64,000 nucleotides of DNA, from NCBI GenBank assembly GCA_002070395.1, contig MWDE01000001.1, positions 62,001 to 126,000 of the forward strand, written 5' to 3'. The translations under genes were made by a program, and so were the position numbers. The notes under the pieces were generated by a model. That model saw only the letters and a program-made list of their open reading frames with translations. It was not told the DNA's origin and did no database searches. This document shows, one piece after another, positions 38,623 through 49,189 of the stretch. Source of the DNA: Synergistetes bacterium ADurb.Bin155 (GTDB lineage: Bacteria; Synergistota; Synergistia; Synergistales; Thermovirgaceae). The stretch's first letter is position 1, and each line of letters starts with the position of its first letter.

Positions 38623-39900
38623 GTGTCCCAGAGCGGTGGCAACGGGGTCAAAGGCGCGAGGAGGGAGGCCAAGTGCTCCTTCTGCGGTAAAAGACAGGAA
38701 GAGGTCCAAAAGTTGATAGCAGGCCCGGGGGTATACATCTGCAACGAATGCGTCAACCTTTGCAACCTGATAATAAAGGAAGACGACGAGCCCCCCGTCC
38801 AGGTCGACGTAGCCAGGGAACTCAAGGATCTGCCCAAACCCAAGGAAATTAAGTTGGCCCTCGACCAGTACATCATCGGCCAGGAGCAGGCAAAAAAAGT
38901 GGTCTCCGTGGCCGTCTATAACCACTACAAACGGATCGCCTGTCCGGCCGACGAGGACGATGTGGAGTTGCAGAAAAGCAATGTCCTCCTGATTGGACCG
39001 ACCGGGTCGGGCAAAACGCTGATCGCCGAGACCCTGGCGAGGACGATCAAGGTCCCCTTCGCCATGGCCGACGCGACGACGCTGACCGAAGCGGGTTACG
39101 TCGGGGAGGACGTGGAGAATATACTCGTAAGGCTTCTCCAGGCTGCTGATTACGATGTGCCCGCCGCGGAGAAGGGGATCATCTATGTCGACGAGATAGA
39201 CAAGATCGGCAGGAAATCCGAATCGGTCTCCATCACGAGGGACGTCTCCGGAGAGGGCGTTCAGCAGGCCCTGTTGAGGATACTTGAGGGCACCGAGGCG
39301 AACGTTCCTCCCAAGGGCGGCAGGAAGCACCCACACCAGGAGTTCATACAGATGAACACCGGCAACATTCTGTTCATTTGCGGAGGTGCCTTTGAGGGGC
39401 TGGAGTCCATCATTTCGCGGAGGATCAATAGGAAGATCATTGGTTTCGGGGGCCAGGTCCCCAGGAACGATAAGAAAGACCGTTACAAGGTTCTGAAAGA
39501 AGTCCAGCCCGACGACCTGATGACCTTTGGGTTCATCCCGGAATTCGTCGGGAGGATACCCGTTACAGCGGCCCTGGAGGGTCTGGATGAAGAGGCCATG
39601 GTCAGGATATTGACGGAGCCTAAGAATGCCCTGGTCAAGCAGTACCAGAAGGCCTTCAGGATGGAGAAGGTGGAACTGGAATTCACCTCCGAGGCCCTCA
39701 GGGCCATTGCCAGGAAGGCCTGTGAGCGGGATACCGGCGCTCGGGCCCTGAGGACCATCATGGAGTCGACGATGCTGGACCTGATGTACGAACTCCCTTC
39801 GCGGACGAACGGCCTTTCCAGGGTGGTCGTCACCCAGGAGATGATTGACGGGAAGGGGCTTCCGATCTTCGATTTTACAAAGGACGGGGAGGTAGCCTAG
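38623..39900 (+). CDS. clpX: ATP-dependent Clp protease ATP-binding subunit ClpX
   Basis: The AAA+ unfoldase that feeds ClpP. The 425-residue protein has an N-terminal zinc-binding domain ([22 protein letters not shown]), Walker A GPTGSGKT, Walker [12 protein letters not shown], and the IGF loop region (NRKIIGFGG) that docks on ClpP. GTG start 7 bases after AAGGAGGG. lon starts directly at the next base after its stop. Confidence 0.97.
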   Translation: MSQSGGNGVKGARREAKCSFCGKRQEEVQKLIAGPGVYICNECVNLCNLIIKEDDEPPVQVDVARELKDLPKPKEIKLALDQYIIGQEQAKKVVSVAVYNHYKRIACPADEDDVELQKSNVLLIGPTGSGKTLIAETLARTIKVPFAMADATTLTEAGYVGEDVENILVRLLQAADYDVPAAEKGIIYVDEIDKIGRKSESVSITRDVSGEGVQQALLRILEGTEANVPPKGGRKHPHQEFIQMNTGNILFICGGAFEGLESIISRRINRKIIGFGGQVPRNDKKDRYKVLKEVQPDDLMTFGFIPEFVGRIPVTAALEGLDEEAMVRILTEPKNALVKQYQKAFRMEKVELEFTSEALRAIARKACERDTGARALRTIMESTMLDLMYELPSRTNGLSRVVVTQEMIDGKGLPIFDFTKDGEVA

Positions 39901-42273
39901 TTGCCTTTTTTAGGAGAGGGTCCTGATAAGAAGGTGCCGCTTCTCCCTGTCAGGGATTTGGTTCTTTTCCCGGGGGTGATAGTGCCCCTTTTCGTCGGGA
40001 GGCCCCGGTCGCTCAAGGCCCTCGAGGAGGCTATGCTTCACGATAAAACCGTCCTCGTGGTGGCCCAGAAGGATATGAACGTGGAAGACCCGGAGCCGGA
40101 GGATCTTTTCGAAGTAGGGACCATTACCACGGTCCTGCAGATGTTGAGGCTCCCCGACGGGACAACAAAGGTCCTGGTCGAGGGGGTGTCAAGAGCTTCC
40201 ATCCTCGAGGTCGGGTTGGAGCGGGACACCTTTTTTGCAAAGACCGAAGCCCTGGAGACCCCCCCACCCCTGAGGGGGCCGGAGATCGAAGCCCTGAAAA
40301 GGACTCTCCTGGCGCAGTTCGACAAGTACGTGACCCTTCACCCCAAGATCCCGCTGGAGGTGTTGATGTCGGTAACGGCCGTGGAAGACCCCGGCCAGGT
40401 TTCGGACCTGGTGGCATCCCACCTTACGGTCCGCATCCAGGAAAGGCAACAGCTCCTCGAGACCTGGGACGTATCGAAACGCCTGGAGATGATGATCAGG
40501 ATCCTCCTGAGGGAGATCGAACTGCTCGAGATGGAGAGGTCCATTCACGACAGGGTGAGGCAGGAGCTCGAAAAGGGTCAGAAGGAATATTACCTGAGGG
40601 AACAGTTGAAGGTCATCCAGGATGAACTGGGTCAGGGCGACGAGTTCTCGGAGATCGACAACCTCCGTGAAGAGATCCACCGGTCGAAGATGCCCGAGGA
40701 GGTCAGGAAAAAGGCCCTCCACGAACTGGACCGGCTGACCAAGATGCCCTCCATGTCGGCGGAAGCCACGGTGGTGAGGACCTATCTCGACTGGATGACG
40801 AACCTCCCCTGGGGGAAGAGGACCCGGGAAAGGATGGACGTGACCCTTGCAGAAAGGGTCCTGAACGAAGACCATTATGCCCTCGAAGAAGCGAAGGAGA
40901 GGATCCTGGAGTACCTTGCCGTAAGGAAACATGCCAAGGGAAGGTTGAAAGGGCAGGTCCTCTGTTTCGCCGGCCCCCCCGGCGTCGGTAAGACCTCCCT
41001 GGGGCGCTCCATCGCCAGGGCGACGGGAAGAAAGTTTGTGAACATGTCCCTGGGAGGGATCAGGGACGAGGCTGAGATCCGCGGACACCGGAGGACCTAT
41101 ATCGGGGCTTTGCCCGGGAGGATAATCCAGAAGCTAAGACAGGCGGGGACGTGCAACCCGGTGATGCTCCTGGATGAGGTCGACAAGATCGGCCAGGATT
41201 TCCGCGGTGACCCCGCCGCGGCGCTTCTGGAGGTGCTTGACCCGGAGCAGAACGACAGCTTCACCGACCATTTCCTGGAAGTGCCCTTCGACCTGGGGAA
41301 TGTCCTTTTCATCACAACGGCGAATACGACCCACACCGTCCCCAAGCCGTTACTGGACCGGATGGAGGTCATCCGGTTACCGGGTTACGTGACGGAGGAG
41401 AAACTGCAGATCGCCGAGAAACACCTCATTCCCAAGGTCCTCTACGAGCACGGGCTTAAGGCGGGCCAGGTAAGGTTCACTTCCTCCTCGGTCAAGAGGA
41501 TCATCTCGGAGTATACGAGGGAGGCCGGGGTCAGGGAACTGGAGAGACAGCTCTCCAAGGTGACCAGGAAGATCACGCGCAAGATCGTGGAATCCGAAGA
41601 GAAAAGCGGACGGGCCAAAAAGCAGACCTTCACCGTGACGCCTTCGGACCTGCTGGCCCTTCTCGGCGTACCGCGCCATACCGGGGGAGTGCACCTCCCC
41701 ACGTCGGACCCGGTAGGGGCCTCGGTCGGCCTGGCGTGGACTGAGACGGGCGGTGACATCCTCGTCATTGAAAGCGTACGCATCCCGGGGAAGGGGGGCA
41801 TCGTCCTCACGGGAAACCTGGGGGAGATAATGCAGGAATCCGGGCAGACCGCGCTGGGATACCTCAAGTCCCACGGGGAAGAACTTGGCATATCTGATAT
41901 AGATTGGGACAAGACCGATATCCACGTCCACGTTCCGGAAGGGGCCATACCTAAGGACGGCCCCTCCGCGGGCATCACGCTGGCCGTTTCGATCTATTCC
42001 GCTCTTTCGCGGAAACCGGTTCGTAACGATATCGCGATGACCGGGGAGGTTACCTTGAGGGGCGACGTCCTTCCCGTGGGAGGGATCAGGGAGAAGGTCC
42101 TGGCCGCCAAACGGTACGGATTCAAGAGGGTGATACTTCCCGAAGGCAACCGCCTTCAGGCGGGGGAGATGCCCCGCTGGGTTCTGAAAGGGCTGGAACT
42201 GGTCTTCGTCAGCAGCCTTGAAGAGGTTTTCCGCCGGTCCCTGGTCAGAGAGAAGGACGATGGCAAGCAATAG
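39901..42273 (+). CDS. lon: ATP-dependent protease Lon
   Basis: A soluble LonA-type protease of 790 residues. Order: LON substrate-binding domain (1 to about 195), helical linker, AAA+ module with [13 protein letters not shown], and the protease domain with the catalytic serine in [14 protein letters not shown] and the lysine in [14 protein letters not shown]. The TTG start follows GGAGGT by 7 bases. It is adjacent to clpX and engB as in many bacteria. Confidence 0.97.
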   Translation: MPFLGEGPDKKVPLLPVRDLVLFPGVIVPLFVGRPRSLKALEEAMLHDKTVLVVAQKDMNVEDPEPEDLFEVGTITTVLQMLRLPDGTTKVLVEGVSRASILEVGLERDTFFAKTEALETPPPLRGPEIEALKRTLLAQFDKYVTLHPKIPLEVLMSVTAVEDPGQVSDLVASHLTVRIQERQQLLETWDVSKRLEMMIRILLREIELLEMERSIHDRVRQELEKGQKEYYLREQLKVIQDELGQGDEFSEIDNLREEIHRSKMPEEVRKKALHELDRLTKMPSMSAEATVVRTYLDWMTNLPWGKRTRERMDVTLAERVLNEDHYALEEAKERILEYLAVRKHAKGRLKGQVLCFAGPPGVGKTSLGRSIARATGRKFVNMSLGGIRDEAEIRGHRRTYIGALPGRIIQKLRQAGTCNPVMLLDEVDKIGQDFRGDPAAALLEVLDPEQNDSFTDHFLEVPFDLGNVLFITTANTTHTVPKPLLDRMEVIRLPGYVTEEKLQIAEKHLIPKVLYEHGLKAGQVRFTSSSVKRIISEYTREAGVRELERQLSKVTRKITRKIVESEEKSGRAKKQTFTVTPSDLLALLGVPRHTGGVHLPTSDPVGASVGLAWTETGGDILVIESVRIPGKGGIVLTGNLGEIMQESGQTALGYLKSHGEELGISDIDWDKTDIHVHVPEGAIPKDGPSAGITLAVSIYSALSRKPVRNDIAMTGEVTLRGDVLPVGGIREKVLAAKRYGFKRVILPEGNRLQAGEMPRWVLKGLELVFVSSLEEVFRRSLVREKDDGKQ

Positions 42274-42904
42274 AAGGAAAAGGTGGGAAGCCGCCCTGAC
42301 CGCGACCTGTTTCACGGAGCAGCAGTTCCCTCCTGCCCAGGGGCTGGAGGTCGCTTTAGCAGGCAGGTCCAACGTGGGAAAATCCACCTTCATCAACGGG
42401 TTGATAAAAAAACCCCTTGCCCGGGTAAGCGGAACGCCAGGTAAGACCCGCAGCGTAAACTTCTACAGGGTAAATCTCGGAAAGGGATTTACCCTCGTAG
42501 ACTTACCCGGATTCGGCTTTGCAAGCAGGAGCCGCTCCGAAAGGACTTCCTGGGCGAAGCTCATCGAAGAATTCATTGCCCGGAGGGAGAGCCTCGCCCT
42601 CCTTATTCACCTTGTTGATTTCAGGCATGGTTTCCTGGAAAATGACAGGATACTCCAGGAGTGGGCTACGGGTCACGGGGTTCCCGTCCAGGTGGTCTTC
42701 ACAAAGATCGACAAGGTCCCCAAAGGAAGATGGACCCCATTGCTGAAGAAATACTCGGTCCCGCCGGCATCTTCAGTGACCGAACCCTTCCTCGTTTCTA
42801 TGGAGAAGGGGTGGGGGGTGGAAGAGTTCATTCTCTTTCTTGAGTCCTACCTGGAAGACGCCGGATCCCTCCAATGCGGTAATGACCGTCCCCGCGGCGG
42901 GTAA
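42260..42904 (+). CDS. engB: Ribosome biogenesis GTPase EngB/YsxC
   Basis: A 214-residue GTPase needed for 50S assembly. G1 is GRSNVGKSTFINGL, the switch region is GTPGKTRSVNFY, G3 is DLPGFGFA and G4 is FTKIDK. The ATG at 42260 overlaps the end of lon by 14 bases; the frame is open upstream inside lon, but those codons are not conserved family sequence. Confidence 0.95.
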   Translation: MASNRRKRWEAALTATCFTEQQFPPAQGLEVALAGRSNVGKSTFINGLIKKPLARVSGTPGKTRSVNFYRVNLGKGFTLVDLPGFGFASRSRSERTSWAKLIEEFIARRESLALLIHLVDFRHGFLENDRILQEWATGHGVPVQVVFTKIDKVPKGRWTPLLKKYSVPPASSVTEPFLVSMEKGWGVEEFILFLESYLEDAGSLQCGNDRPRGG

Positions 42905-42949
42905 GGGTCCGCTTTTACACGACGCCTGAACGGACAAGGAGGCATCATC

Positions 42950-45631
42950 ATGGCACCATCCAAGGGAACGCTTGACAAAACCTATGACCCCGCGCCGATC
43001 GAGGGCAAATGGTACCAGGCCTGGAACAAAAGGGGACTGTTCAAGGGGATCGCGAACAGCGAGAAACCCCATTTCAGCGTGGTGATCCCCCCACCGAACG
43101 TGACGGGTTCTCTCCACATGGGCCATGCCCTCAACAACACCCTCCAGGATATTTCCTGCCGCTTCATGAGGATGACCGGTTTCAACGTGCTCTGGCTTCC
43201 AGGGACCGACCACGCCGGCATAGCGACCCAGAACGTGGTCGAGAGATCCCTGGCCTCCGAGGGCGTGTCGAGACATGAACTGGGAAGAGAAAAGTTCATT
43301 GAAAAGGTCTGGGAATGGAAGAAAGAATACGGCGACCGGATCATAAACCAGCTGAAACGCCTGGGAGCTTCCTGCGATTGGGAAAGGGAGCGCTTCACGA
43401 TGGACGAGGGGCTGTCAAGGGCGGTCAGGGCCGTTTTCGTAAGGCTTTACAAGGAAAACCTCATCTACAAGGGGAGCTACATAGTGAACTGGTGCCCCCG
43501 GTGCCTCACGGCGTTGTCGGACCTGGAGGTCGAACACCGTGATGAAAGGGGCACCCTTTTTTACGTGCGGTATCCCTTCGTTGACGGTAGCGGGTATGTA
43601 ACAGTCGCCACCACGCGCCCCGAGACGATCCTCGGCGACGTAGCGGTGGCGGTCCACCCCCGCGACGAAAGGCACTGGGGGATCGCGGGGAAGGAAGCGG
43701 TGGTCCCCGTGACGGACAGGATCGTGCCCATTATCGAAGATACGATGGTCGACCCGGGTTTCGGCACGGGCCTCGTCAAGATCACGCCGGCCCATGACCC
43801 GAACGACTTTCTCGTAGGGCAGAGGCACGGCCTTGAAACGATCCAGGTGATAGACGAAAAAGGCTTCATGAGCCCCGAGGCAGGGCCGCTCTTCGAGGGG
43901 TTGGATAGTGTCGAGGCCAGGAAAAAGATGGTCTCCCTGTTGAAGGAAAAGGGCCTTCTCGAGAGGACGGAGGAACACGATCACGCGATCGGGCACTGCT
44001 ACCGATGCGGGACGGTGATCGAACCCTACCTCTCGGAGCAGTGGTTCGTCAAGATGGCTCCTCTCGCCGCCCCGGGGATAGAAGCGGTTCGGGATGGCAG
44101 GATAAGAATAATCCCCGAACAATGGGTGGGGACATACAATAACTGGATGGAAAATATCAGGGACTGGTGCATATCGAGGCAGTTGTGGTGGGGCCACAGG
44201 ATACCCGCCTGGTACTGTGACGATTGCGGCCATGTCACCGTTTCAGAAGTAGACCCCGACCGGTGCGAGTGCTGCGGGGGCGGCAATATCCACCAGGATG
44301 AAGATGTCCTCGACACCTGGTTCAGCAGCGCCCTCTGGCCCTTCTCGACCCTGGGCTGGCCCGACGACACGGAGGACCTGAGAACCTTTTACCCCACGAG
44401 CCTGCTCGTAACGGGGTTTGACATCCTTTTCTTCTGGGTCGCCCGGATGATAATGATGGGGCTCAAGTTCATGGGCAAGGAACCCTTCAGCGAGACCTAT
44501 ATTCACGCCCTCGTAAGGGACGAGCAGGGTCAGAAGATGAGCAAGTCCAAGGGCAACGTGATCGATCCCCTGGAGATCATCGACAAGTACGGCGCCGATT
44601 CCCTCAGGATGACCCTGGCCAGCCTCACCGTGCAGGGAAGGGACATTTTCCTCAGCCCCGAGAGGATCGAAAGCAACAGGCTCTTCATGAACAAGATCTG
44701 GAACGCGAGTAAACTGGCCCTCGCCAATATCGAGGGGGTGGTGCCGGGCTCCCTTCCGGATGAGAGGCACTTAAGGATCCATGACCGGTGGATAATCCGA
44801 AGGGTGAACGAGGTGAACGCCCAGGTTAGAAGTGACCTGGAGGGTTACTTCTACGGCGAGGCGGCGAAGGCCCTATACCAGTTTGTCTGGAGTGAACTCT
44901 GCGACTGGTACCTCGAGATGGCCAAGCCCGCCCTGAGAGGGCTGGAGGGCGATCGGAGGCAGGAGACCACCAGGACGGTCATGGCCCTGGTTTTTGACAG
45001 CACTATAAGGATGCTGCACCCCTTCATACCCTTCCTCACGGAAGAGCTCTGGGACACCTTCGGATTCGGCGAAGGGGCCCTGATCGAGGAAAAGGGATGG
45101 CCTGGTATTCTTTCGCTCAGGGAAGCCCTCGCCCCCGGGATCCCGGATCCAATGGAGGTATTCCAGGAACTAGTGAGGAGCATAAGGAACCTGAGGGCCG
45201 AGGCCGGGCTTCACCCGCGACAGGAAGCCCTGGAGGCGCGGGTGGTCCTTTCCGACGGTGCCGCCGGTGAGGCGGGCGAGGTCATCGGCTCAAACGCCGA
45301 TCTCCTGCGCCTCCTTTGCCGCGTTCGTGAGGTCAGCCTCAGCGAAGACCAAGGGAGAAGGACCTTAGGAACCATGATGTCCGTAGCCTCTTTTGGGGAG
45401 GTTTCCCTCTTCGTGAACCAAAACCTCGATAGGGGAGCGGAGATGGCCCGGCTCTCGGCGGAACTTGAGAGAGCCCGCAAAGACCTCTCACGTTCAATGG
45501 GTAAACTGGGCGACCCTTCCTTCCTTTCGAGGGCGCCTGGCGATATCGTCGAACAGGAGAGGCAAAGGCTCTCGGAGACGGAGGACAAGATCAGGGTGAT
45601 CGAAAGAAACATGCGAAATCTTTCCGAATGA
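42950..45631 (+). CDS. valS: Valyl-tRNA synthetase
   Basis: Charges tRNA-Val and edits threonine. The 893-residue enzyme has PPPNVTGSLHMGHALNN (HIGH motif), the editing domain (about residues 190-350), KMSKSKGNVIDP and a C-terminal coiled coil (about residues 825-893). A cysteine set (CDDCG, CECCGGG) suggests a zinc site mid-protein. The 45-base gap before it has no room for a T-box. valS-folC is a common order. Confidence 0.97.
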   Translation: MAPSKGTLDKTYDPAPIEGKWYQAWNKRGLFKGIANSEKPHFSVVIPPPNVTGSLHMGHALNNTLQDISCRFMRMTGFNVLWLPGTDHAGIATQNVVERSLASEGVSRHELGREKFIEKVWEWKKEYGDRIINQLKRLGASCDWERERFTMDEGLSRAVRAVFVRLYKENLIYKGSYIVNWCPRCLTALSDLEVEHRDERGTLFYVRYPFVDGSGYVTVATTRPETILGDVAVAVHPRDERHWGIAGKEAVVPVTDRIVPIIEDTMVDPGFGTGLVKITPAHDPNDFLVGQRHGLETIQVIDEKGFMSPEAGPLFEGLDSVEARKKMVSLLKEKGLLERTEEHDHAIGHCYRCGTVIEPYLSEQWFVKMAPLAAPGIEAVRDGRIRIIPEQWVGTYNNWMENIRDWCISRQLWWGHRIPAWYCDDCGHVTVSEVDPDRCECCGGGNIHQDEDVLDTWFSSALWPFSTLGWPDDTEDLRTFYPTSLLVTGFDILFFWVARMIMMGLKFMGKEPFSETYIHALVRDEQGQKMSKSKGNVIDPLEIIDKYGADSLRMTLASLTVQGRDIFLSPERIESNRLFMNKIWNASKLALANIEGVVPGSLPDERHLRIHDRWIIRRVNEVNAQVRSDLEGYFYGEAAKALYQFVWSELCDWYLEMAKPALRGLEGDRRQETTRTVMALVFDSTIRMLHPFIPFLTEELWDTFGFGEGALIEEKGWPGILSLREALAPGIPDPMEVFQELVRSIRNLRAEAGLHPRQEALEARVVLSDGAAGEAGEVIGSNADLLRLLCRVREVSLSEDQGRRTLGTMMSVASFGEVSLFVNQNLDRGAEMARLSAELERARKDLSRSMGKLGDPSFLSRAPGDIVEQERQRLSETEDKIRVIERNMRNLSE

Positions 45632-45641
45632 CAGGCCGGCC

Positions 45642-46973
45642 ATGAAGGATGGGTTTCCAGTCTTGTCGGAGACGATCGAGGGCCGACTCCAGGATATGTC
45701 CTCTCCCTATATCAGGCCGGGACTGTCCCGTATAGCGGCGCTACTTTCGAAAATGGGACACCCGGAGAGGGCTTTCCCCGCCGTCCACCTGGTTGGGACG
45801 AACGGGAAGGGTTCCGTCTCCGCCATGATCGAATCCCTCTTCCTGGAGGCTGGTTATTCCACTTGTCTTTACACCAGCCCGCACCTGATGGATATAACGG
45901 AAAGACTACGATTTTCCGGCGTCCCCGTCGACGGGGGCGTGCTGCTTCGCTCCCTTGACCGGGTCGAGTCTGCACTTGGGGGGCGGGGTGACCCGGGATC
46001 CAGGCCCACCTACTTTGAAGTACTGACGGCCGCCGCCTTCGACGCGATAGCCGATCGCTCCCCGGATGTGGCGATCATCGAAGCCGGGATGGGGGGAAGG
46101 CTGGACGCTACCAACATGGTCAAGAACGTCGCCCTGACAGTCATAACCGCCATAGGGTTTGACCACAGCCAGTACCTGGGCGGCACCCTTGAGGAGATCG
46201 CGAATGAAAAGTTCAGCGTCCTGCGCCCCGGAGGCAGGAGCGTTTTTTCGGGCATGCCCCAGACCCTGGAGGAGCTTTACCTCGAACACTGCAAAAGGAT
46301 CGGCAATACCGGGGAAATCTTGTCCCGCTCCGTAGAAATAAGGGGGTTGAAGGTCTCCCTCGAGGGCAACCATTTCGAAATATCTCTCCGGAGCGGTGAA
46401 TACTTACCGGTAAAGACCGTCCTCGGTGGAACCTACCAGGTGGAAAACGCCGCGCTGGCCCTGCTTTCGGCCCAGGCTCTCTCCTTTCGATACCCCCGGA
46501 TGGACCTGAAAACGGTAGCGGGGGGACTGGAAAGAACCAGGTGGAGAGGGAGACTTGAAAGGGTCCGGTACGGGGATTGCGAACTTGTCCTTGACGGGGC
46601 CCATAACCCCCAGGGAGTAGACGCCCTGGCCGATACCTTTGAGACCCTCGGGACGGCCAGCGAATACGCCGTCATCTTCACAGCCATGAAGGACAAGGCC
46701 CTCGAGCACATGGTCGCCCGGATCTGCGGATCTTTCCCCCTGGTGGCCTTCACTAGGGTGCCTGACATGGGAAGATCCGCCGAGCCGGATTTTCTCCTCA
46801 ACATGTCCAGGCCCTACGCAAAAAAATGTGTGACCCTTTCCTTCGAGGATCCCATGAGCGCCCTCGAGGAGGTTTCCAGGCGATACAAGAAGATCATCAT
46901 CTGCGGGAGCCTTTACCTGCTGGGATTCATGATGACCCGGCTCTCCCTCAGGGCGGGAGATGAGTCCCGGTGA
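45642..46973 (+). CDS. folC: Folylpolyglutamate / dihydrofolate synthase
   Basis: Adds glutamate to dihydropteroate and/or extends folate polyglutamate tails. The 443-residue Mur-ligase family protein has the P-loop LVGTNGKGSVSAM, TSPHLMDITERL, EAGMGGRLDATN and the C-terminal domain with LDGAHNPQGVDAL. Whether it has one or both activities cannot be told. It ends overlapping the next gene. Confidence 0.94.
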   Translation: MKDGFPVLSETIEGRLQDMSSPYIRPGLSRIAALLSKMGHPERAFPAVHLVGTNGKGSVSAMIESLFLEAGYSTCLYTSPHLMDITERLRFSGVPVDGGVLLRSLDRVESALGGRGDPGSRPTYFEVLTAAAFDAIADRSPDVAIIEAGMGGRLDATNMVKNVALTVITAIGFDHSQYLGGTLEEIANEKFSVLRPGGRSVFSGMPQTLEELYLEHCKRIGNTGEILSRSVEIRGLKVSLEGNHFEISLRSGEYLPVKTVLGGTYQVENAALALLSAQALSFRYPRMDLKTVAGGLERTRWRGRLERVRYGDCELVLDGAHNPQGVDALADTFETLGTASEYAVIFTAMKDKALEHMVARICGSFPLVAFTRVPDMGRSAEPDFLLNMSRPYAKKCVTLSFEDPMSALEEVSRRYKKIIICGSLYLLGFMMTRLSLRAGDESR

Positions 46974-47779
46974 TGATGGGCCTGGGCTGGGGCTGGGAGA
47001 AGGTTTCTCTCCAAGGGCAAGGGATGATCCGGTACCTGATGCCCCCCCAATTAGATGACATTCTGACAGTTACGTTGTTCCTCAAAGGGCCTTTAATGGG
47101 AAAAACCGGTGGTTGCCTTTCCGGTATTTCCCAGCGCCTCTTCGGAAGGGATAACGGTATCCCCCTAGTCGCCCCGTCCCAGGTGCACGGTACAAGGATG
47201 ATCGAAGCCCTGCCATCCAGGTCGCTCCCGGCCAGGCCCGAGGGAGACGCCCTCCTGGTGAGAAGACCGGGTGTGTTCGGCAGCCTGAGGTTTGCCGACT
47301 GCATCCCCGTGGTGGGCATCAGCGTTCGGCCACGGCCCTGGGTGCTCCTCGTGCATTCCGGCTTTGTGGGCACCTCCAGGGGAGTGACCGGGGAAGCCCT
47401 GAGAGAGACGATGAAGGTCACGGGGTCAGCGTCCCTTGAGGAAGCCCACTTCTGGGTAGGTCCCGGGATAGGACCCTGCTGCTACTCAAGAAAACTTGAT
47501 GACCCGATGACCCGGGAAGGCCTGAAGCAACTGCCCGGTGACTCCTGGCGTGTGGAGAAGGGAATGGCCTATTTTGACCTCCCCAGCGCGATCATTACAA
47601 CTTTATATGACATGAATGTCCCCGAAGGGAACATCATCCGTATCGATCAGTGTACCTCTTGTTCTTCCAGCGACTACTATTCTTACAGAAAAGGAGACCG
47701 GACCGGAAAATCTTTTCTTCTAGCGGGGTTTCGTGAAGGTTTCCATAAACCGGACCTTTGGTGGGAGAATAAGATTTGA
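46973..47779 (+). CDS. pgeF: PgeF/YfiH family multicopper oxidase-fold protein (purine nucleoside phosphorylase type)
   Basis: A protein of about 268 residues of the LACC1/YfiH family. Known members cleave purine nucleosides or edit peptidoglycan precursors. Motifs QVHG, EGDALLV, FADCIPVVG and GPGIGPCCY and the C-terminal CTSCSSSDYYSYRKGDRTG fit; the zinc-binding His-Cys-His set would be the histidines in QVHG and LVHSGF with the cysteine in ADC. The usual HAGWRG is HSGFVG here, a clear departure. GTG 46970 is an alternative start. Confidence 0.85.
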   Translation: MMGLGWGWEKVSLQGQGMIRYLMPPQLDDILTVTLFLKGPLMGKTGGCLSGISQRLFGRDNGIPLVAPSQVHGTRMIEALPSRSLPARPEGDALLVRRPGVFGSLRFADCIPVVGISVRPRPWVLLVHSGFVGTSRGVTGEALRETMKVTGSASLEEAHFWVGPGIGPCCYSRKLDDPMTREGLKQLPGDSWRVEKGMAYFDLPSAIITTLYDMNVPEGNIIRIDQCTSCSSSDYYSYRKGDRTGKSFLLAGFREGFHKPDLWWENKI

Positions 47780-47827
47780 AGGGGTCTTGCAAGAAAGCCA
47801 AAGTGTGACGTGGCGGGAGGTTATCGG

Positions 47828-48799
47828 ATGGAACCGGTAAGGGTCGGCGTTATAGGGGTTGGACACCTAGGGTTTCACCACGCTCGGGTCTACACGGAGC
47901 TGCTCAATACTGACGTCGTCGGGATAATGGACACCAACCCCGAAAGGGCCGCCGCCGTCGGGGAATTGTTGAGAGTACCTTTCTATTCAGACATCGAACA
48001 ATTCTACCGCCAGGCCCGCCCCGACGCCGTCAGCGTCGTGGTTCCCACCGTCCAGCACTTCGAGTCGGCGAAGAGGGCTCTCTCCGCCGGGATCCACGTA
48101 CTGATCGAGAAACCTGTCACGTCCACCGTGGAAGAAGCTGTGGAGCTGCTGCAGCAGGCGGCCGCTCAAAACCTGGTGCTCCAGGTCGGCCATATCGAAA
48201 GATTCAACAGTGCGGTGCAGCACGTGAGGAACATCATTAAGGAACCCCTCTTCCTTCAGTCCAGGAGGATCGGGCCCTTCAGCTCCAGGATAAGCGACGT
48301 GGGCGTTGTGCTGGACCTGATGATCCATGATATCGATATCATTCTTTCCCTTGTCCATTCCGAGATATCGGCCATTTCAGCCATGGGTAGGTCCGTCAGG
48401 TCTTCCCTCGAGGATATAGCCACCGCCCAGATCGCTTTCGAGAACGGAACCCTTGCCCAGATCCTTGTGAGCCGCGTCTCCGAAAGAAGATTGAGACAAC
48501 TGGAGATAATGGAACCGGAGAGGTTTGTCACGGTCAACTACGAAACCCAGGACGTATCCATCCACCGTTGCGTGCAGGAGAAGGAATGTGGCCTAGTGGA
48601 GGTCATAGAGCACCCGGTCTTCCCCAAAAGAGAGCCTCTGAAACTCGAGTTGCAGCACTTCGTCACCTGCGTAAGGGAGGGCAAGCAGCCCCTGGTGGGT
48701 ATCATGGACGGCAAGAGGGCCCTTGAAGTGGCCATATCCATTCTAAAACAGATCCAGGCGCCGGCCCAAATGGTCGAAAGCACCGCGGGGACGGCCTAG
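47828..48799 (+). CDS. Gfo/Idh/MocA family oxidoreductase
   Basis: A 323-residue NAD(P)-dependent dehydrogenase. The N-terminal Rossmann domain starts VRVGVIGVGHLGFHHARVY; the conserved HVLIEKPVTSTVEEA motif carries the catalytic-site lysine (EKP). The C-terminal alpha/beta domain contains DLMIHDIDIILSL with the usual histidines. Such enzymes often oxidise sugars or sugar nucleotides, e.g. in surface polysaccharide synthesis, but the substrate is not evident. ATG chosen because GGGAGG lies 7 bases before it. A strong terminator follows. Confidence 0.9.
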   Translation: MEPVRVGVIGVGHLGFHHARVYTELLNTDVVGIMDTNPERAAAVGELLRVPFYSDIEQFYRQARPDAVSVVVPTVQHFESAKRALSAGIHVLIEKPVTSTVEEAVELLQQAAAQNLVLQVGHIERFNSAVQHVRNIIKEPLFLQSRRIGPFSSRISDVGVVLDLMIHDIDIILSLVHSEISAISAMGRSVRSSLEDIATAQIAFENGTLAQILVSRVSERRLRQLEIMEPERFVTVNYETQDVSIHRCVQEKECGLVEVIEHPVFPKREPLKLELQHFVTCVREGKQPLVGIMDGKRALEVAISILKQIQAPAQMVESTAGTA

Positions 48800-48823
48800 G
48801 TCAACGGGTATCTTTCCCACCCC

Positions 48824-48846
48824 GGCCGCCGAAAGGCGGCCTTTTT
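48824..48846 (+). terminator. Strong terminator after the Gfo/Idh/MocA gene
   Basis: Perfect 7-bp GGCCGCC/GGCGGCC stem with a GAAA tetraloop followed by five T residues. Confidence 0.92.
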
Positions 48847-48881
48847 GTCGGGAGCCCTTCGGGGCATCCGACCCCTTTTAC

Positions 48882-48890
48882 TGTTACAAT
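48882..48890 (+). promoter_or_regulatory. Extended -10 promoter before the small membrane protein and meaB
   Basis: TGTTACAAT fits an extended -10 element, 44 bases before the ATG at 48934 and 36 bases after the terminator. No clear -35. Confidence 0.45.
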
Positions 48891-48933
48891 ACAGAGCCGG
48901 GGAGTGGACCTTTCATAATTTGGGGGTAGCGGC

Positions 48934-49146
48934 ATGTCCTCGGTGAATATCCAGGCGCTGGCAGCGCTCTTCCTGTTCGTCCTCTGCCTTTTCCTTTCCA
49001 GGATGATCGTGAATATCTCTTCGGGGAAATGGCCTGGAGGGGCGCTTTGGGTCACTTACCTGAGGGTCCTTCTTGGCTTTTTGTTCGCGGCGGCCATAAC
49101 CTTGGGCATGTACTCCTTCGCCGGGGTCGACATCCTGAAGAGGTGA
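48934..49146 (+). CDS. Small two-helix membrane protein, unknown function
   Basis: A 70-residue protein with two strongly hydrophobic helices (about residues 7-26 and 42-62) joined by a short basic/polar loop (RMIVNISSGKWPGG). I recognise no family. It has a GGGGGTAGCGG site before the ATG and its own promoter candidate, and is followed 43 bases later by meaB. The hydrophobic pattern and good initiation context argue that it is real; the lack of a known family limits confidence. Confidence 0.6.
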   Translation: MSSVNIQALAALFLFVLCLFLSRMIVNISSGKWPGGALWVTYLRVLLGFLFAAAITLGMYSFAGVDILKR

Positions 49147-49189
49147 GCCCCGCGAAAACAGTTCATCGAAAGAAGGGAATGGGTCAACC

